6,921 nucleotides of DNA, from contig JALOMS010000260.1 of the NCBI GenBank assembly GCA_025455345.1, forward strand, positions 1 through 6,921. Reading direction: 5' to 3'. How positions within the stretch are numbered: the first letter of the stretch is position 1; each line of letters begins with the position of its first letter. Made by a program: the position numbers and the translations under genes. This DNA is from Thermoflexibacter sp. (GTDB lineage Bacteria; Bacteroidota; Bacteroidia; Cytophagales; Thermoflexibacteraceae). Shown here one piece after another: positions 1 to 6,360 of the stretch. The notes under the pieces were generated by a model, which worked only from the letters and a program-made list of their open reading frames with translations, was not told the DNA's origin and searched no databases.

Positions 1-1264
1 CTCCAAAAAACTCTACTTTTGCTCCATATTTGTCGAATTGTAATTTCATAGACTTAAGAATCTGATTTATCAGTTGCTGGATGTCGATATTAGTAAGTTT
101 TAGTTCTATGCCCTTACTTTCAAAACTCGACATTTTCATGATTTTATCTATCAACATAGATAACCTATTCAACTCATTTTGAGAAATTTCCAAGTATTCC
201 TTTGTCAAAGAGGGATTTTGTAAAGCATTAAAGTTTTGTAAGGCTTCTATGGCTACACCAACAGTAGTAACAGGTGTTTTCAACTCATGGGTAACATTAC
301 TAATAAAGTCATTTTTGAGTAAGATTAGCTTCTCTTGTTTCTGTAAATTATTATAAATAAGAAAAAAAGCTCCTGCCGTCAAGACAAATAATGCAAAAGA
401 CAATATAAAAGGATAAAGCATTTTTCTGAAAAATATAAGGCTTTGGTATTCAGGGAAATATACCTGATAGACAGGAGATGGGGGTATGCAAAAAAATGGA
501 GCTGTTAACATTCCTGTTTCAGGTTGCGCTATTTCTCTCCCAAACAGGAAGCCTTGCCTTGCGTGTATCCTATCGTATGTTTTTTTCAATTCAAAATTCA
601 AAGGAATATTTGCCTTATCGATAGCTTGTTGGAAATATTGGCGCACCCCTCTATCAGAGATGGTATCCCCATCTAACCGAATGACAAAACTTTTAGTTTG
701 TTGGGGTAATTGCGACCTATTCTTAATCACACTTTCTAAAATCTGATTAATAGAGTCTTGTGGCTTATTAGATGCAATAAAAACTTGGATTTCAGCATTA
801 CTACTTATTTTATACTTTGTCGTGTCTAAACTCTTATTTTTAGGCAATACAAGTTTTATATTTTTTTTTGAATGACTTTTTGAGTCAGAGGAGAGAGCAA
901 TGCTTACTTTACTTTCTGTAAATGTTTGGCTTTGGATACGCAAGGCTTGTTTGCTCTTAGGAGCATTAGAGCTATCTTGCTTGAGAAGTATAGGAGGAGG
1001 GAGTTCATTAGTTAAGTCATTGATAGAAAAATACTTAAAATCATTGACACTATCATTTACACTTGCCGATTTAATATTTTTTTGAATGAGAGAATCCTGA
1101 AGAGCAGACATTACATCAAAAAATAGGAGGTTAGTCTCTTTGAAAAAGTTTTGCTTCTCATCTTCATACACTTGTTTTAGCCAAAAATATTGGAAGGTAA
1201 GGAGAAATAGTAAACTACTCCCCATCAAGACCAGAGATAAGATATGCTTTCTTTGCTTTTTCAT
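1..1264 (-). CDS. Membrane sensor histidine kinase, partial (C-terminal ATPase domain beyond the left edge)
   Basis: This reading frame stays open from ATG at 1264 to the left edge, giving 421 residues without a stop. It should autophosphorylate on histidine in response to an envelope signal and pass the phosphate to a response regulator. A first membrane helix lies at about residues 8-28 and a second at about 283-303. Between them is a polar, Ser/Asn/Lys-rich region of about 250 residues, presumably periplasmic, with no domain I recognise. After the second helix comes the H-box, with NVTHELKTP and phospho-acceptor His326, then the second dimerisation helix (about 355-375). The last residues look like the lead-in to a HATPase domain; the N, G1 and G2 boxes are outside the window. 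Such kinases in Bacteroidota usually sit next to an OmpR-type regulator, which would lie to the left. The family call is firm; the signal is unknown. Confidence 0.93.
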   Translation of the reverse strand, partial: MKKQRKHILSLVLMGSSLLFLLTFQYFWLKQVYEDEKQNFFKETNLLFFDVMSALQDSLIQKNIKSASVNDSVNDFKYFSINDLTNELPPPILLKQDSSNAPKSKQALRIQSQTFTESKVSIALSSDSKSHSKKNIKLVLPKNKSLDTTKYKISSNAEIQVFIASNKPQDSINQILESVIKNRSQLPQQTKSFVIRLDGDTISDRGVRQYFQQAIDKANIPLNFELKKTYDRIHARQGFLFGREIAQPETGMLTAPFFCIPPSPVYQVYFPEYQSLIFFRKMLYPFILSFALFVLTAGAFFLIYNNLQKQEKLILLKNDFISNVTHELKTPVTTVGVAIEALQNFNALQNPSLTKEYLEISQNELNRLSMLIDKIMKMSSFESKGIELKLTNIDIQQLINQILKSMKLQFDKYGAKVEFFG

Positions 1265-1345
1265 AATTACAAAAATACATACTATCCATGACTTTACCGT
1301 TGTTTTTTAACTTCTATTAACAGGATTTCAAGTTACATTAACCTT
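1265..1345 (-). promoter_or_regulatory. Candidate promoter/operator of the histidine kinase gene
   Basis: On the minus strand TATTTTTG (1277 to 1270) fits the Bacteroidota -7 consensus TAnnTTTG, but no TTG-type -33 element stands at the usual distance. Just upstream are three identical boxes, TTAAC on the plus strand at 1307-1311, 1317-1321 and 1338-1342. Their spacings of 10 and 21 bases put them on one face of the helix. Phased direct repeats upstream of a promoter with a poor -33 element suit an OmpR-family activator, perhaps the kinase's own regulator. The start point implied by the -7 box would leave almost no leader before ATG 1264, which weakens the promoter call. The repeats are seen; their function is inferred. 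Confidence 0.35.
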
Positions 1346-1416
1346 TGATAAGTAATTGATTATTTTTGTATTAGGAATAATAATTGGAGTTAATATTCAA
1401 AACTTAGTTAAGCCAA

Positions 1417-1540
1417 TAGGTTCAAGGCTTTAAACTCGTGCTATGGAAAGGTATATCAGAAATTCCATTTCTCGAAGAAAAGGAATTTTAAGGATATTTT
1501 TTCTAATAATTGAAGGCACTCATCTATGACCTTGAACCTA
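1417..1540. repeat. Long imperfect palindrome, possible structured RNA or MITE-like element
   Basis: The ends are an exact 11-bp inverted repeat, TAGGTTCAAGG (1417-1427) against CCTTGAACCTA (1530-1540). Nested inside are GTGC/GCAC (1438-1441 with 1516-1519), ATATC/GATAT (1453-1457 with 1493-1497) and a strong central hairpin. In that hairpin AAATTCC (1460-1466) pairs with GGAATTT (1482-1488), and TTTCT (1468-1472) pairs with AGAAA (1476-1480) around a CGA loop, with a single A-A mismatch. The arms therefore nest over about 124 bases. No flanking target-site duplication is evident. It could be a small non-autonomous element or a folded leader or trailer RNA. The pairing is seen; the nature is unresolved. 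Confidence 0.5.
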
Positions 1541-1561
1541 AAAAGACGCAAGCATTACGCC
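1540..1561 (-). terminator. Likely intrinsic terminator of the arsR-acr3-arsC operon
   Basis: On the minus strand, 15 bases past the arsC stop codon, GGCGTA pairs with TGCGTC (six pairs, two of them G-U) around the loop ATGCT. Five T follow directly. The stem is short, but position and T-tract fit termination of the leftward ars transcript. The T-tract abuts the outer arm of the neighbouring palindrome. Confidence 0.5.
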
Positions 1562-1576
1562 TGAACCAGTTAAATT

Positions 1577-2284
1577 TTATCTCTCTACCTGCCCAAAAAC
1601 ATAAAATAACTCTCTGGCTATCAGCCTACAAGTAGCGTCATAGGTTTGTGTTTCTTCTGGTGTTCCGTCTGATTTTTTGGGGTCTTCGTAACCATGGTAA
1701 ATGCGAGCGTCTGCGCCAAAGACCACAGGACAGGCTTCGTCTGCTTGCGAACAAACTAAGATAGCACCATAGTTTTTCTGCGGATTTTGCTCATCACTGT
1801 ATTTTTTAGAAAATAAGAAAAACGGCGTTGTTTTCTCTGCAAAGCGCACTTCGTAGCGCGGGTTGTTTGCTACCGTAGCGGGTGCAGAAATTTGATTCAT
1901 AGTTTCCACTTTTATCCCTGCCCTTTGCAAAGCGGCTACGGTACGCGGGTTGCAAGCAGTTGCCTCCGTTCCTCCTGAATAAGTTTGTATTTTTTCAAGA
2001 TTTAGTCCATAGTAGGCGGCGGCTACTTTTGCCCAAACCTGCCCAAATTGGCTACGGCGCGAGTTGTGCGTACAGATAAAAGTCAAGTTTACCGTTTCTC
2101 CTTTTTTGTACTTTTCACTGATAAATTGGGCTATTTTTTTCAAATTTTCCTTTCTATCCTCTGAAATTTGAGAAAATTCACTTTCTAAACTGTTGCAATA
2201 AGTTTGCAGTTCAGGAAATAAAATCGTTTTTTCGACTTGCATACCGTAAAAGATTAAAATGAGAGAAAAAATTAAAGTTTTCAT
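1577..2284 (-). CDS. arsC: Thioredoxin-type arsenate reductase (LMW tyrosine phosphatase fold)
   Basis: This 235-residue protein is expected to reduce As(V) to As(III) for export by the Acr3 encoded just upstream. The P-loop CTHNSRRS places the nucleophile at Cys71 and the anion-binding Arg at 77 (CX5R). The CSQADEAC segment supplies Cys178 and Cys185, spaced like Cys82 and Cys89 of the S. aureus pI258 ArsC redox relay. The DP pair at 201-202 matches the catalytic Asp. It is longer than the classical enzyme of about 130 residues. It has roughly 65 extra N-terminal residues and an insert near 140-170. The first 14 residues are hydrophobic and signal-like; Met15 is an alternative start that would remove them. 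The gene follows acr3 by 39 bases and is the last of the operon. A phosphotyrosine phosphatase role is less likely given the relay cysteines and the context. Confidence 0.85.
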   Translation of the reverse strand: MKTLIFSLILIFYGMQVEKTILFPELQTYCNSLESEFSQISEDRKENLKKIAQFISEKYKKGETVNLTFICTHNSRRSQFGQVWAKVAAAYYGLNLEKIQTYSGGTEATACNPRTVAALQRAGIKVETMNQISAPATVANNPRYEVRFAEKTTPFFLFSKKYSDEQNPQKNYGAILVCSQADEACPVVFGADARIYHGYEDPKKSDGTPEETQTYDATCRLIARELFYVFGQVER

Positions 2285-2323
2285 TTTGATAATTGATTTA
2301 AAATATTGATAATCAAACTATTA

Positions 2324-3373
2324 TTAAATAAACTTTTTTTCTTGCTTTAATGCCACATTCACTAATAAAATCAATACAGGCACTTCTATCAAGGGACCAA
2401 CCACACACGCAAAGGCAACCCCTGAATTAATCCCGAAAACCGCAATAGCAACTGCAATGCCCAATTCAAAATTGTTCCCTGCGGCGGTAAATGCCAAAGA
2501 AGTGGACTTGGGATAGTCAGCACCTGCTTTTTTCGCCAAATAGAAGGCAGAAAAAAACATGATGATAAAGTAAAAAGTCAAGGGAATCGCTATCCGCACC
2601 ACATCAAAAGGAATATTGACAATAAGTTTTCCCTTTAAGCTAAACATGACCACAATCGTAAACAGCAAGGCAATCAAGGTGATAGGGCTAATTTTGGGAA
2701 TAAAAACGGTATTGTACCAATCCAAACCTTTTGCTTTCACTAAAAAATAGCGCACCAACATTCCTGCAAAAAATGGAATACCTAAGTAAATCAGCACACT
2801 TTCAGCAATTTGTGCGATACTTACCTCTACTACTACACCCTTCAAACCCACAAGTGGCGGCAGAATAGTTACAAAAATATAGGCATATACGCTATAAAAT
2901 AAAACTTGAAAAATACTGTTAAACGCCACTAAACCAGCTACATACTCATTATCACCTTTTGCCAAATCATTCCAAACTATCACCATTGCAATACAGCGCG
3001 CAATGCCAATCATGAGCAAGCCTGTGAAGTAATCAGGTTTGTCAGGCAGGAAAATCATCGCCAAAATAAACATCAGTAAGGGACCTACTATCCAATTTTG
3101 AAGGAGAGAAATTCCCAAAATCTTAGTATTTTTAAAAACTTGTGGAAGTTGCTCGTACTTAACCTTTGCCAAAGGAGGGAACATCATCAGAATCAAGCCA
3201 ATAGCAATAGGAATGTTGGTTGTTCCTGATTGGAATTGGTTGATAAACTGCTCTGTTTCAGGGATAAAATAACCTATCCCTACCCCTACAAACATAGCCA
3301 AGAAAATCCAAAGGGTGAGATAGCGGTCAAGAAAAGAAAGTTTTTTTCGTTTTTCTAAAATGGTGTTTGTCAT
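2324..3373 (-). CDS. acr3: Arsenite efflux permease, ACR3 family
   Basis: A 349-residue polytopic membrane protein, of usual length for bacterial ACR3, that should export As(III) using the proton motive force. About ten hydrophobic segments are visible, starting near residue 18. The family's essential cysteine in the fourth helix is present as Cys127 within GIARCIAMVIVWN. A second conserved polar site is the AGNNFELGIAVA segment, with Asn300, Asn301 and Glu303, and Glu330 stands in the last helix (GPLIEVPV). These features separate it from the unrelated ArsB permeases and from bile-acid symporters of the same superfamily. ATG 3373 is 13 bases past the arsR stop, so the two are surely cotranscribed. 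Expression should follow ArsR release by arsenite. Confidence 0.95.
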   Translation of the reverse strand: MTNTILEKRKKLSFLDRYLTLWIFLAMFVGVGIGYFIPETEQFINQFQSGTTNIPIAIGLILMMFPPLAKVKYEQLPQVFKNTKILGISLLQNWIVGPLLMFILAMIFLPDKPDYFTGLLMIGIARCIAMVIVWNDLAKGDNEYVAGLVAFNSIFQVLFYSVYAYIFVTILPPLVGLKGVVVEVSIAQIAESVLIYLGIPFFAGMLVRYFLVKAKGLDWYNTVFIPKISPITLIALLFTIVVMFSLKGKLIVNIPFDVVRIAIPLTFYFIIMFFSAFYLAKKAGADYPKSTSLAFTAAGNNFELGIAVAIAVFGINSGVAFACVVGPLIEVPVLILLVNVALKQEKKFI

Positions 3374-3386
3374 AGAATAATTTGTT

Positions 3387-3725
3387 TTAGCAACAATCAG
3401 TACAATCTATCTTAGCAATGGTCTGTTTAAAAAATAGATTAAACAAATTTTGAAATTCAATAAACTTTTCATTATCAAGACAATAACAAACTTTTACACC
3501 TTCTATTTCCCCTTTAATAAGTCCAAAACTTTTCAACTCCTGCAAGTGCTGGGAAACTGTTACCCGATTCAGATGAGGGATTTCCTTAGAAATATCACCT
3601 GAAATACAAGTCTTTTTCTCTGCCAACAGTTGGATAATCGCAATCCTTGCGGGGTGAGAAATGAGTTTGGCAAACTGCGAAAGCACCTGTTGCTCTGCCG
3701 TAAAATTGTCTATCTTTGCGTACAT
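3387..3725 (-). CDS. arsR: ArsR/SmtB-family arsenic-responsive repressor
   Basis: This 112-residue protein is the first gene of the ars operon and should repress it until As(III) binds. The winged helix-turn-helix is clear: HPARIAIIQLL (24-34), a recognition helix in NRVTVSQHLQELKSFGLI (53-70), then the wing ending at VCYCLD (79-84). The classical ELCVCDL metal site of enteric ArsR is absent. Candidate ligands are Cys40 (TCISGDI), Cys80 and Cys82, and a C-terminal cluster of Cys108, Cys111 and Cys112 (CTDCC). A cysteine pair or triad at the C-terminus is an alternative As(III) site known from other ArsR lineages, but which residues act here is not decided by sequence. The start at ATG 3725 lies directly beside a palindromic operator. 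Confidence 0.93.
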   Translation of the reverse strand: MYAKIDNFTAEQQVLSQFAKLISHPARIAIIQLLAEKKTCISGDISKEIPHLNRVTVSQHLQELKSFGLIKGEIEGVKVCYCLDNEKFIEFQNLFNLFFKQTIAKIDCTDCC

Positions 3726-3734
3726 AAATTAAAA

Positions 3735-3777
3735 TATGTTGCAAACATACTACATAATTTTAAATATTTTCACACAA
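3735..3777 (-). promoter_or_regulatory. Promoter and candidate ArsR operator of the ars operon
   Basis: On the minus strand TATGTTTG (3749 to 3742) fits the Bacteroidota -7 box. The -33 element is poor: a TTG at 3777 to 3775 is about 25 bases from the -7 box, which is longer than usual. The palindrome TATGTT-GCA-AACATA (3735-3749, plus-strand reading) has perfect 6-bp arms. It covers the whole -7 box and the expected start point, only 10 bases before the arsR start codon. A repressor dimer bound there would block the polymerase, so this is the natural place for ArsR to act. Confidence 0.6.
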
Positions 3778-3825
3778 TCATTTTATTCTTAAAAAGATTT
3801 CCTATTTTTATCAAAAAAATATTTG

Positions 3826-4317
3826 ATGAAAGCAATTATTTTGATAGCCACAATCACATTTTTACTCATTTCTCTTTTTTCTTGTAAACCTCAAGAACAA
3901 GTCAAGAGATATGATAATTCTTCCTCACAGATTCTGCAAGGGGTAGAGATTCCTGCCAATAAAAAACTATTTTTTAGTAGTGGGATTGTTGCGCCCGTGT
4001 TGGATAGCACTTCTAATGATACTTACAAGCGTTATGGAGATACTTATACACAGAGTATCAATACGCTAAAGAGGATAGAAGATATACTAAAAAAAGCTGG
4101 TTTGGGGCTTAAAGATGTAGTTTTTCTGAAAATTTATATTGCTCCAGACCCTAATAAAAATAAAGATTTTGATTTTGCTGCATGGTTTAGGGCATATCAA
4201 GTTTTCTTTAACAACCCTCAAAATCCAGTAAAAGTAGCGCGAACTACATTAGGGACGGCGGCTTTGGCACGTCCTGAATTATTAGTAGAAATTGAAGCGA
4301 TTGCGGTCTATCCTTAA
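3826..4317 (+). CDS. RidA (YjgF/UK114)-family protein with lipoprotein signal
   Basis: A 163-residue protein read from ATG 3826; a TTG one codon earlier is less likely. The N-terminus is a signal peptide ending in a lipobox-like LFSC, so Cys20 would be lipidated. The mature part is a RidA domain, with the SINTLKRIEDILKKAGLG helix at 77-94 and a closing VEIEAIAVYP. Arg139 in KVARTTLG and Glu155 match the residues that let RidA bind and hydrolyse reactive enamine/imine intermediates. Standard RidA is cytoplasmic and about 130 residues; the exported form belongs to a less studied subfamily whose substrate is not known. It is transcribed divergently from arsR across 100 bases, so ArsR could affect it, though no second operator is seen. 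A good plus-strand -7 box is absent; TATTTTTA (3803-3810) is only a near match. Confidence 0.88.
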   Translation: MKAIILIATITFLLISLFSCKPQEQVKRYDNSSSQILQGVEIPANKKLFFSSGIVAPVLDSTSNDTYKRYGDTYTQSINTLKRIEDILKKAGLGLKDVVFLKIYIAPDPNKNKDFDFAAWFRAYQVFFNNPQNPVKVARTTLGTAALARPELLVEIEAIAVYP

Positions 4318-4422
4318 GTAAAATATAATGATTGTTTAATTATTTGTAAACCAATTATTTATGTGTATTATCTAATCATTTAAACTATTGTTGGCTAATT
4401 TTAATAGAAGACTTACTTTTAG

Positions 4423-5070
4423 ATGGAAGGACTATTGTATCTGGTTATTGCAGTTTTACTATTAGGCATAGTAAGGTTTTTAAGTGTATTCTTACACGAA
4501 CTTAGCCATGCTTTATTGGCTCTTTCTTATACCCAAAATACGCCTGTCGAGGTATTTATTGGCTCTACAGGGGAGAGTATCACAAAGGGATATAAATGGA
4601 AATGGGGCAGTCGACTTCATATTTATATACAATTTGCCCCTTGGAGATTGTTAGGTGGGCTTTGTCATTATTCTAACACAAATCTCTCTTGGGAAAAAGA
4701 ATTGAAAATTTTGTTAGCAGGCAGTTTTACATCTTTTAGTTTGATGATAATAGCCTCTTTGGTGATTAGATATTATGGATATGGCTTGGAGAATCTTTTA
4801 GGAAATTATTTGTTGTTATGTGCGATGATAGATTTTTTTACAAACCTTATTTCCAGAAAAAAGCCTTTTGAACTGTATGATGGCTCTACTCAATTAACAG
4901 ACATAGACCAAATAAAAAAAATATTTGAAAATCAAGATATTAAGATGTCTCAAGTAGTAGGAATGTGGTTCAAACCTCAAAAGAACAAAACAGGAAAATC
5001 CAAAAAAAATAAGAGCAAAAGGGGAAGTAATTCATCAAATATAAAAGGTCATAGAGTATCTGATAATTAG
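4423..5070 (+). CDS. M50B-like membrane zinc metalloprotease (site-2-protease type)
   Basis: This 215-residue protein carries HELSH (His25, Glu26, His29) inside its first membrane helix (about 4-33), the zinc site of the M50 intramembrane proteases. A second helix at about 94-116 contains an Ala-Gly pair, and a third spans about 124-142. Directly after comes Asn141 and then PFELYDG, with Pro148 and Asp153-Gly154. This corresponds to the NxxPxxxxDG motif that supplies the third zinc ligand, but with four extra residues between Asn and Pro. The last 30 residues are a Lys/Ser/Asn-rich, probably disordered cytoplasmic tail. No PDZ domain is present, and the length suits the compact M50B group. 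The next gene starts 26 bases on, so the two are probably cotranscribed. Substrate unknown; an envelope-stress role is inferred from the nearby pspA. Confidence 0.75.
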   Translation: MEGLLYLVIAVLLLGIVRFLSVFLHELSHALLALSYTQNTPVEVFIGSTGESITKGYKWKWGSRLHIYIQFAPWRLLGGLCHYSNTNLSWEKELKILLAGSFTSFSLMIIASLVIRYYGYGLENLLGNYLLLCAMIDFFTNLISRKKPFELYDGSTQLTDIDQIKKIFENQDIKMSQVVGMWFKPQKNKTGKSKKNKSKRGSNSSNIKGHRVSDN

Positions 5071-5096
5071 TTTAAAACTTTAAAATAATATTGACA

Positions 5097-6158
5097 ATGA
5101 ATGATTTAGATATAGTTTATCAATTAGAAGATAGCCGTTCTCCAATGAGCAAGGGCAAAATATACCTCATTGTTGGAGGTATTTGTTTGGTATTAGGTTT
5201 TATCTTTTCAGGCATACTTTCTTTTATCTTGTGGGGAGTAGGCTTAATAGCTTTAGGTATTTTTGCCGCCAATTATTTTTCAACAGATAGCCCTATTACG
5301 ATATTGACAAGGGACAAAATTATCTCCAAAACTAAGGCGGGTGAAAAATCACTTTTTCTTTCTGAAATTACTAAGGCAGAAGTAAATATCACAGAAAATG
5401 GTCGTATAAAGAAAATCAATATCTTTGAGGTAGATACTTTTTCGGCAGACGAGAAAAGTATGCTTTCCATCGTAGATACGGATAATAAGCGGTTGGAAGT
5501 GCGTGCTGAGCATTATAACCTAAGTGATTTTATTTCATTCTTGGACGTATTTAAAGTTGAGGGCAAGCAGAGTAGATTAGTAACGCATCATAGTTATGAT
5601 TCACTGATAGCTCAAAATAATACTTTCCTCCAAAATGATTACAAACTTAAAGAAGAACTTGACAAAACGCTCATGGAGGCATACAAAGCTCTTTATAATG
5701 AGCGAGGTGAAATGTATATCAAAAATAATCCAGATAGCAAAATACTGTTTGAGTATAGGAAGAATCAAATGGACATGGGCGTATATTTTTTAGATAATGA
5801 TTATCAAGACGGCTTGCAAATCGCAGATATAGAGGGAGGTAAGGTTTTGATTCAAAATGCCCAAAAGAATCTAAAAGTAGTAGATACACGTATAGCTTAT
5901 TACAAACAAATTGCAGGCAAACTCTTACAGATGAAATCTGCTTTTGAGGCAAGAATGAAAATGAATAAAATTACTGCTAAATTAGACAACCTTCAAGACC
6001 AAAATAACGTTCAAAAAGAGGCAAGTGATGAATATAACTTACAAGTAGAAACATTGAAACAATTAGAAGAGCTTACCTTAGAGGTACATAGCTTAGATAT
6101 GTTAGAAAAAACCACTTTGTTACAAGAAAAAGCGGCAATTTTAGGAGAAAGTAGATAA
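5097..6158 (+). CDS. Two-TM membrane protein with possible PH-like domain and C-terminal coiled coil
   Basis: I do not recognise this 353-residue protein as a named family. ATG 5097 is preferred over an in-frame TTG at 5091. After a short acidic N-terminus, a hydrophobic hairpin (about 21-61) with a Gly-rich turn suggests two membrane helices. Residues about 65-153 (TILTRDKIISKTKAGEKS onward) alternate short beta strands and end in a helix, resembling bacterial PH-like domains; this is a tentative fold guess. Residues about 168-225 and 250-345 are highly charged and helical, the latter with heptad-like Leu/Ile spacing typical of coiled coils. The soluble part should face the same side as the N-terminus, probably the cytoplasm. 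Gene order (M50B-like protease before, ybjN-pspA after) suggests a membrane-stress role, perhaps docking PspA or acting as a protease substrate, but nothing in the sequence proves it. Confidence 0.8.
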   Translation: MNDLDIVYQLEDSRSPMSKGKIYLIVGGICLVLGFIFSGILSFILWGVGLIALGIFAANYFSTDSPITILTRDKIISKTKAGEKSLFLSEITKAEVNITENGRIKKINIFEVDTFSADEKSMLSIVDTDNKRLEVRAEHYNLSDFISFLDVFKVEGKQSRLVTHHSYDSLIAQNNTFLQNDYKLKEELDKTLMEAYKALYNERGEMYIKNNPDSKILFEYRKNQMDMGVYFLDNDYQDGLQIADIEGGKVLIQNAQKNLKVVDTRIAYYKQIAGKLLQMKSAFEARMKMNKITAKLDNLQDQNNVQKEASDEYNLQVETLKQLEELTLEVHSLDMLEKTTLLQEKAAILGESR

Positions 6159-6360
6159 CTTCTCGCATTGAATAATCCAATATCAATCTATCTATGCAAA
6201 GAAAAAGACATGAATCTCAAACTTTTTCTTCCAAACACTTGAAATAATTATTTTTTTTTACGTATTTAACGCCTAATTCTACTTAAGAATTACTAATTAA
6301 CCCCCGTGTACTGTTAAATTGTAATTCTTTTTCTTAAAATAGACAATCTAAACAACAAAA
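6159..6360 (+). other. 202-base gap with hairpins and T-run: probable end of one unit and start of the next
   Basis: AAGAAAAAG (6199-6207) and CTTTTTCTT (6222-6230) form a perfect 9-bp stem with a 14-base loop. A 12-bp A/T palindrome (6242-6253) runs into nine T (6251-6259), and a third hairpin has arms TAATTCT (6274-6280) and AGAATTA (6286-6292). Together these look like a weak, A/T-rich terminator followed by a promoter region for the YbjN gene. No clear TAnnTTTG box is found before 6361. Two TTAAC boxes (6266-6270 and 6297-6301, 31 bases apart) match those before the histidine kinase. Confidence 0.4.

Larger units (their letters stand above)
1265..1576. other. 312-base intergenic region between arsC and the histidine kinase gene
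   Basis: No convincing gene is present. From left to right it holds the kinase's candidate promoter and TTAAC boxes (1265-1345), a plain A/T-rich stretch (1346-1416), a long imperfect palindrome (1417-1540) and the arsC terminator (1540-1561). The only ORF of note is a 28-codon plus-strand frame (1443-1529). It lies wholly inside the palindrome and has no recognisable product. Confidence 0.7.

Noticed and set aside
486..1085. Two plus-strand ORFs (486-746 and 900-1085)
   Set aside because: They lie opposite the open histidine kinase frame, which shows a proper H-box and membrane helices; the plus-strand products resemble nothing.
1361..1368. TATTTTTG on the plus strand, a possible -7 box
   Set aside because: No plus-strand gene follows and no -33 element is at the right distance; such strings arise easily in A/T-rich spacers.
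1443..1529. 28-codon plus-strand ORF
   Set aside because: It sits entirely within the 1417-1540 palindrome, has no promoter or leader support and no recognisable product.
3823..3825. TTG as start of the RidA lipoprotein
   Set aside because: An ATG follows immediately and gives a normal signal peptide beginning MKAIIL.
3630..3887. Plus-strand ORF across the arsR start and the promoter region
   Set aside because: It overlaps arsR antisense and the RidA start in another frame; the translation is low-complexity and family-free.
4327..4380. Inverted repeat AATGATT/AATCATT as a terminator after the RidA gene
   Set aside because: Seven A/T-rich pairs around a 40-base loop and no following T-run; too weak to call.
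5091..5093. TTG as start of the coiled-coil membrane protein
   Set aside because: An in-frame ATG lies two codons downstream and needs no rare start.
5273..5952. Two minus-strand ORFs (5273-5470 and 5719-5952)
   Set aside because: Both are antisense shadows of the long plus-strand gene and have no family resemblance.
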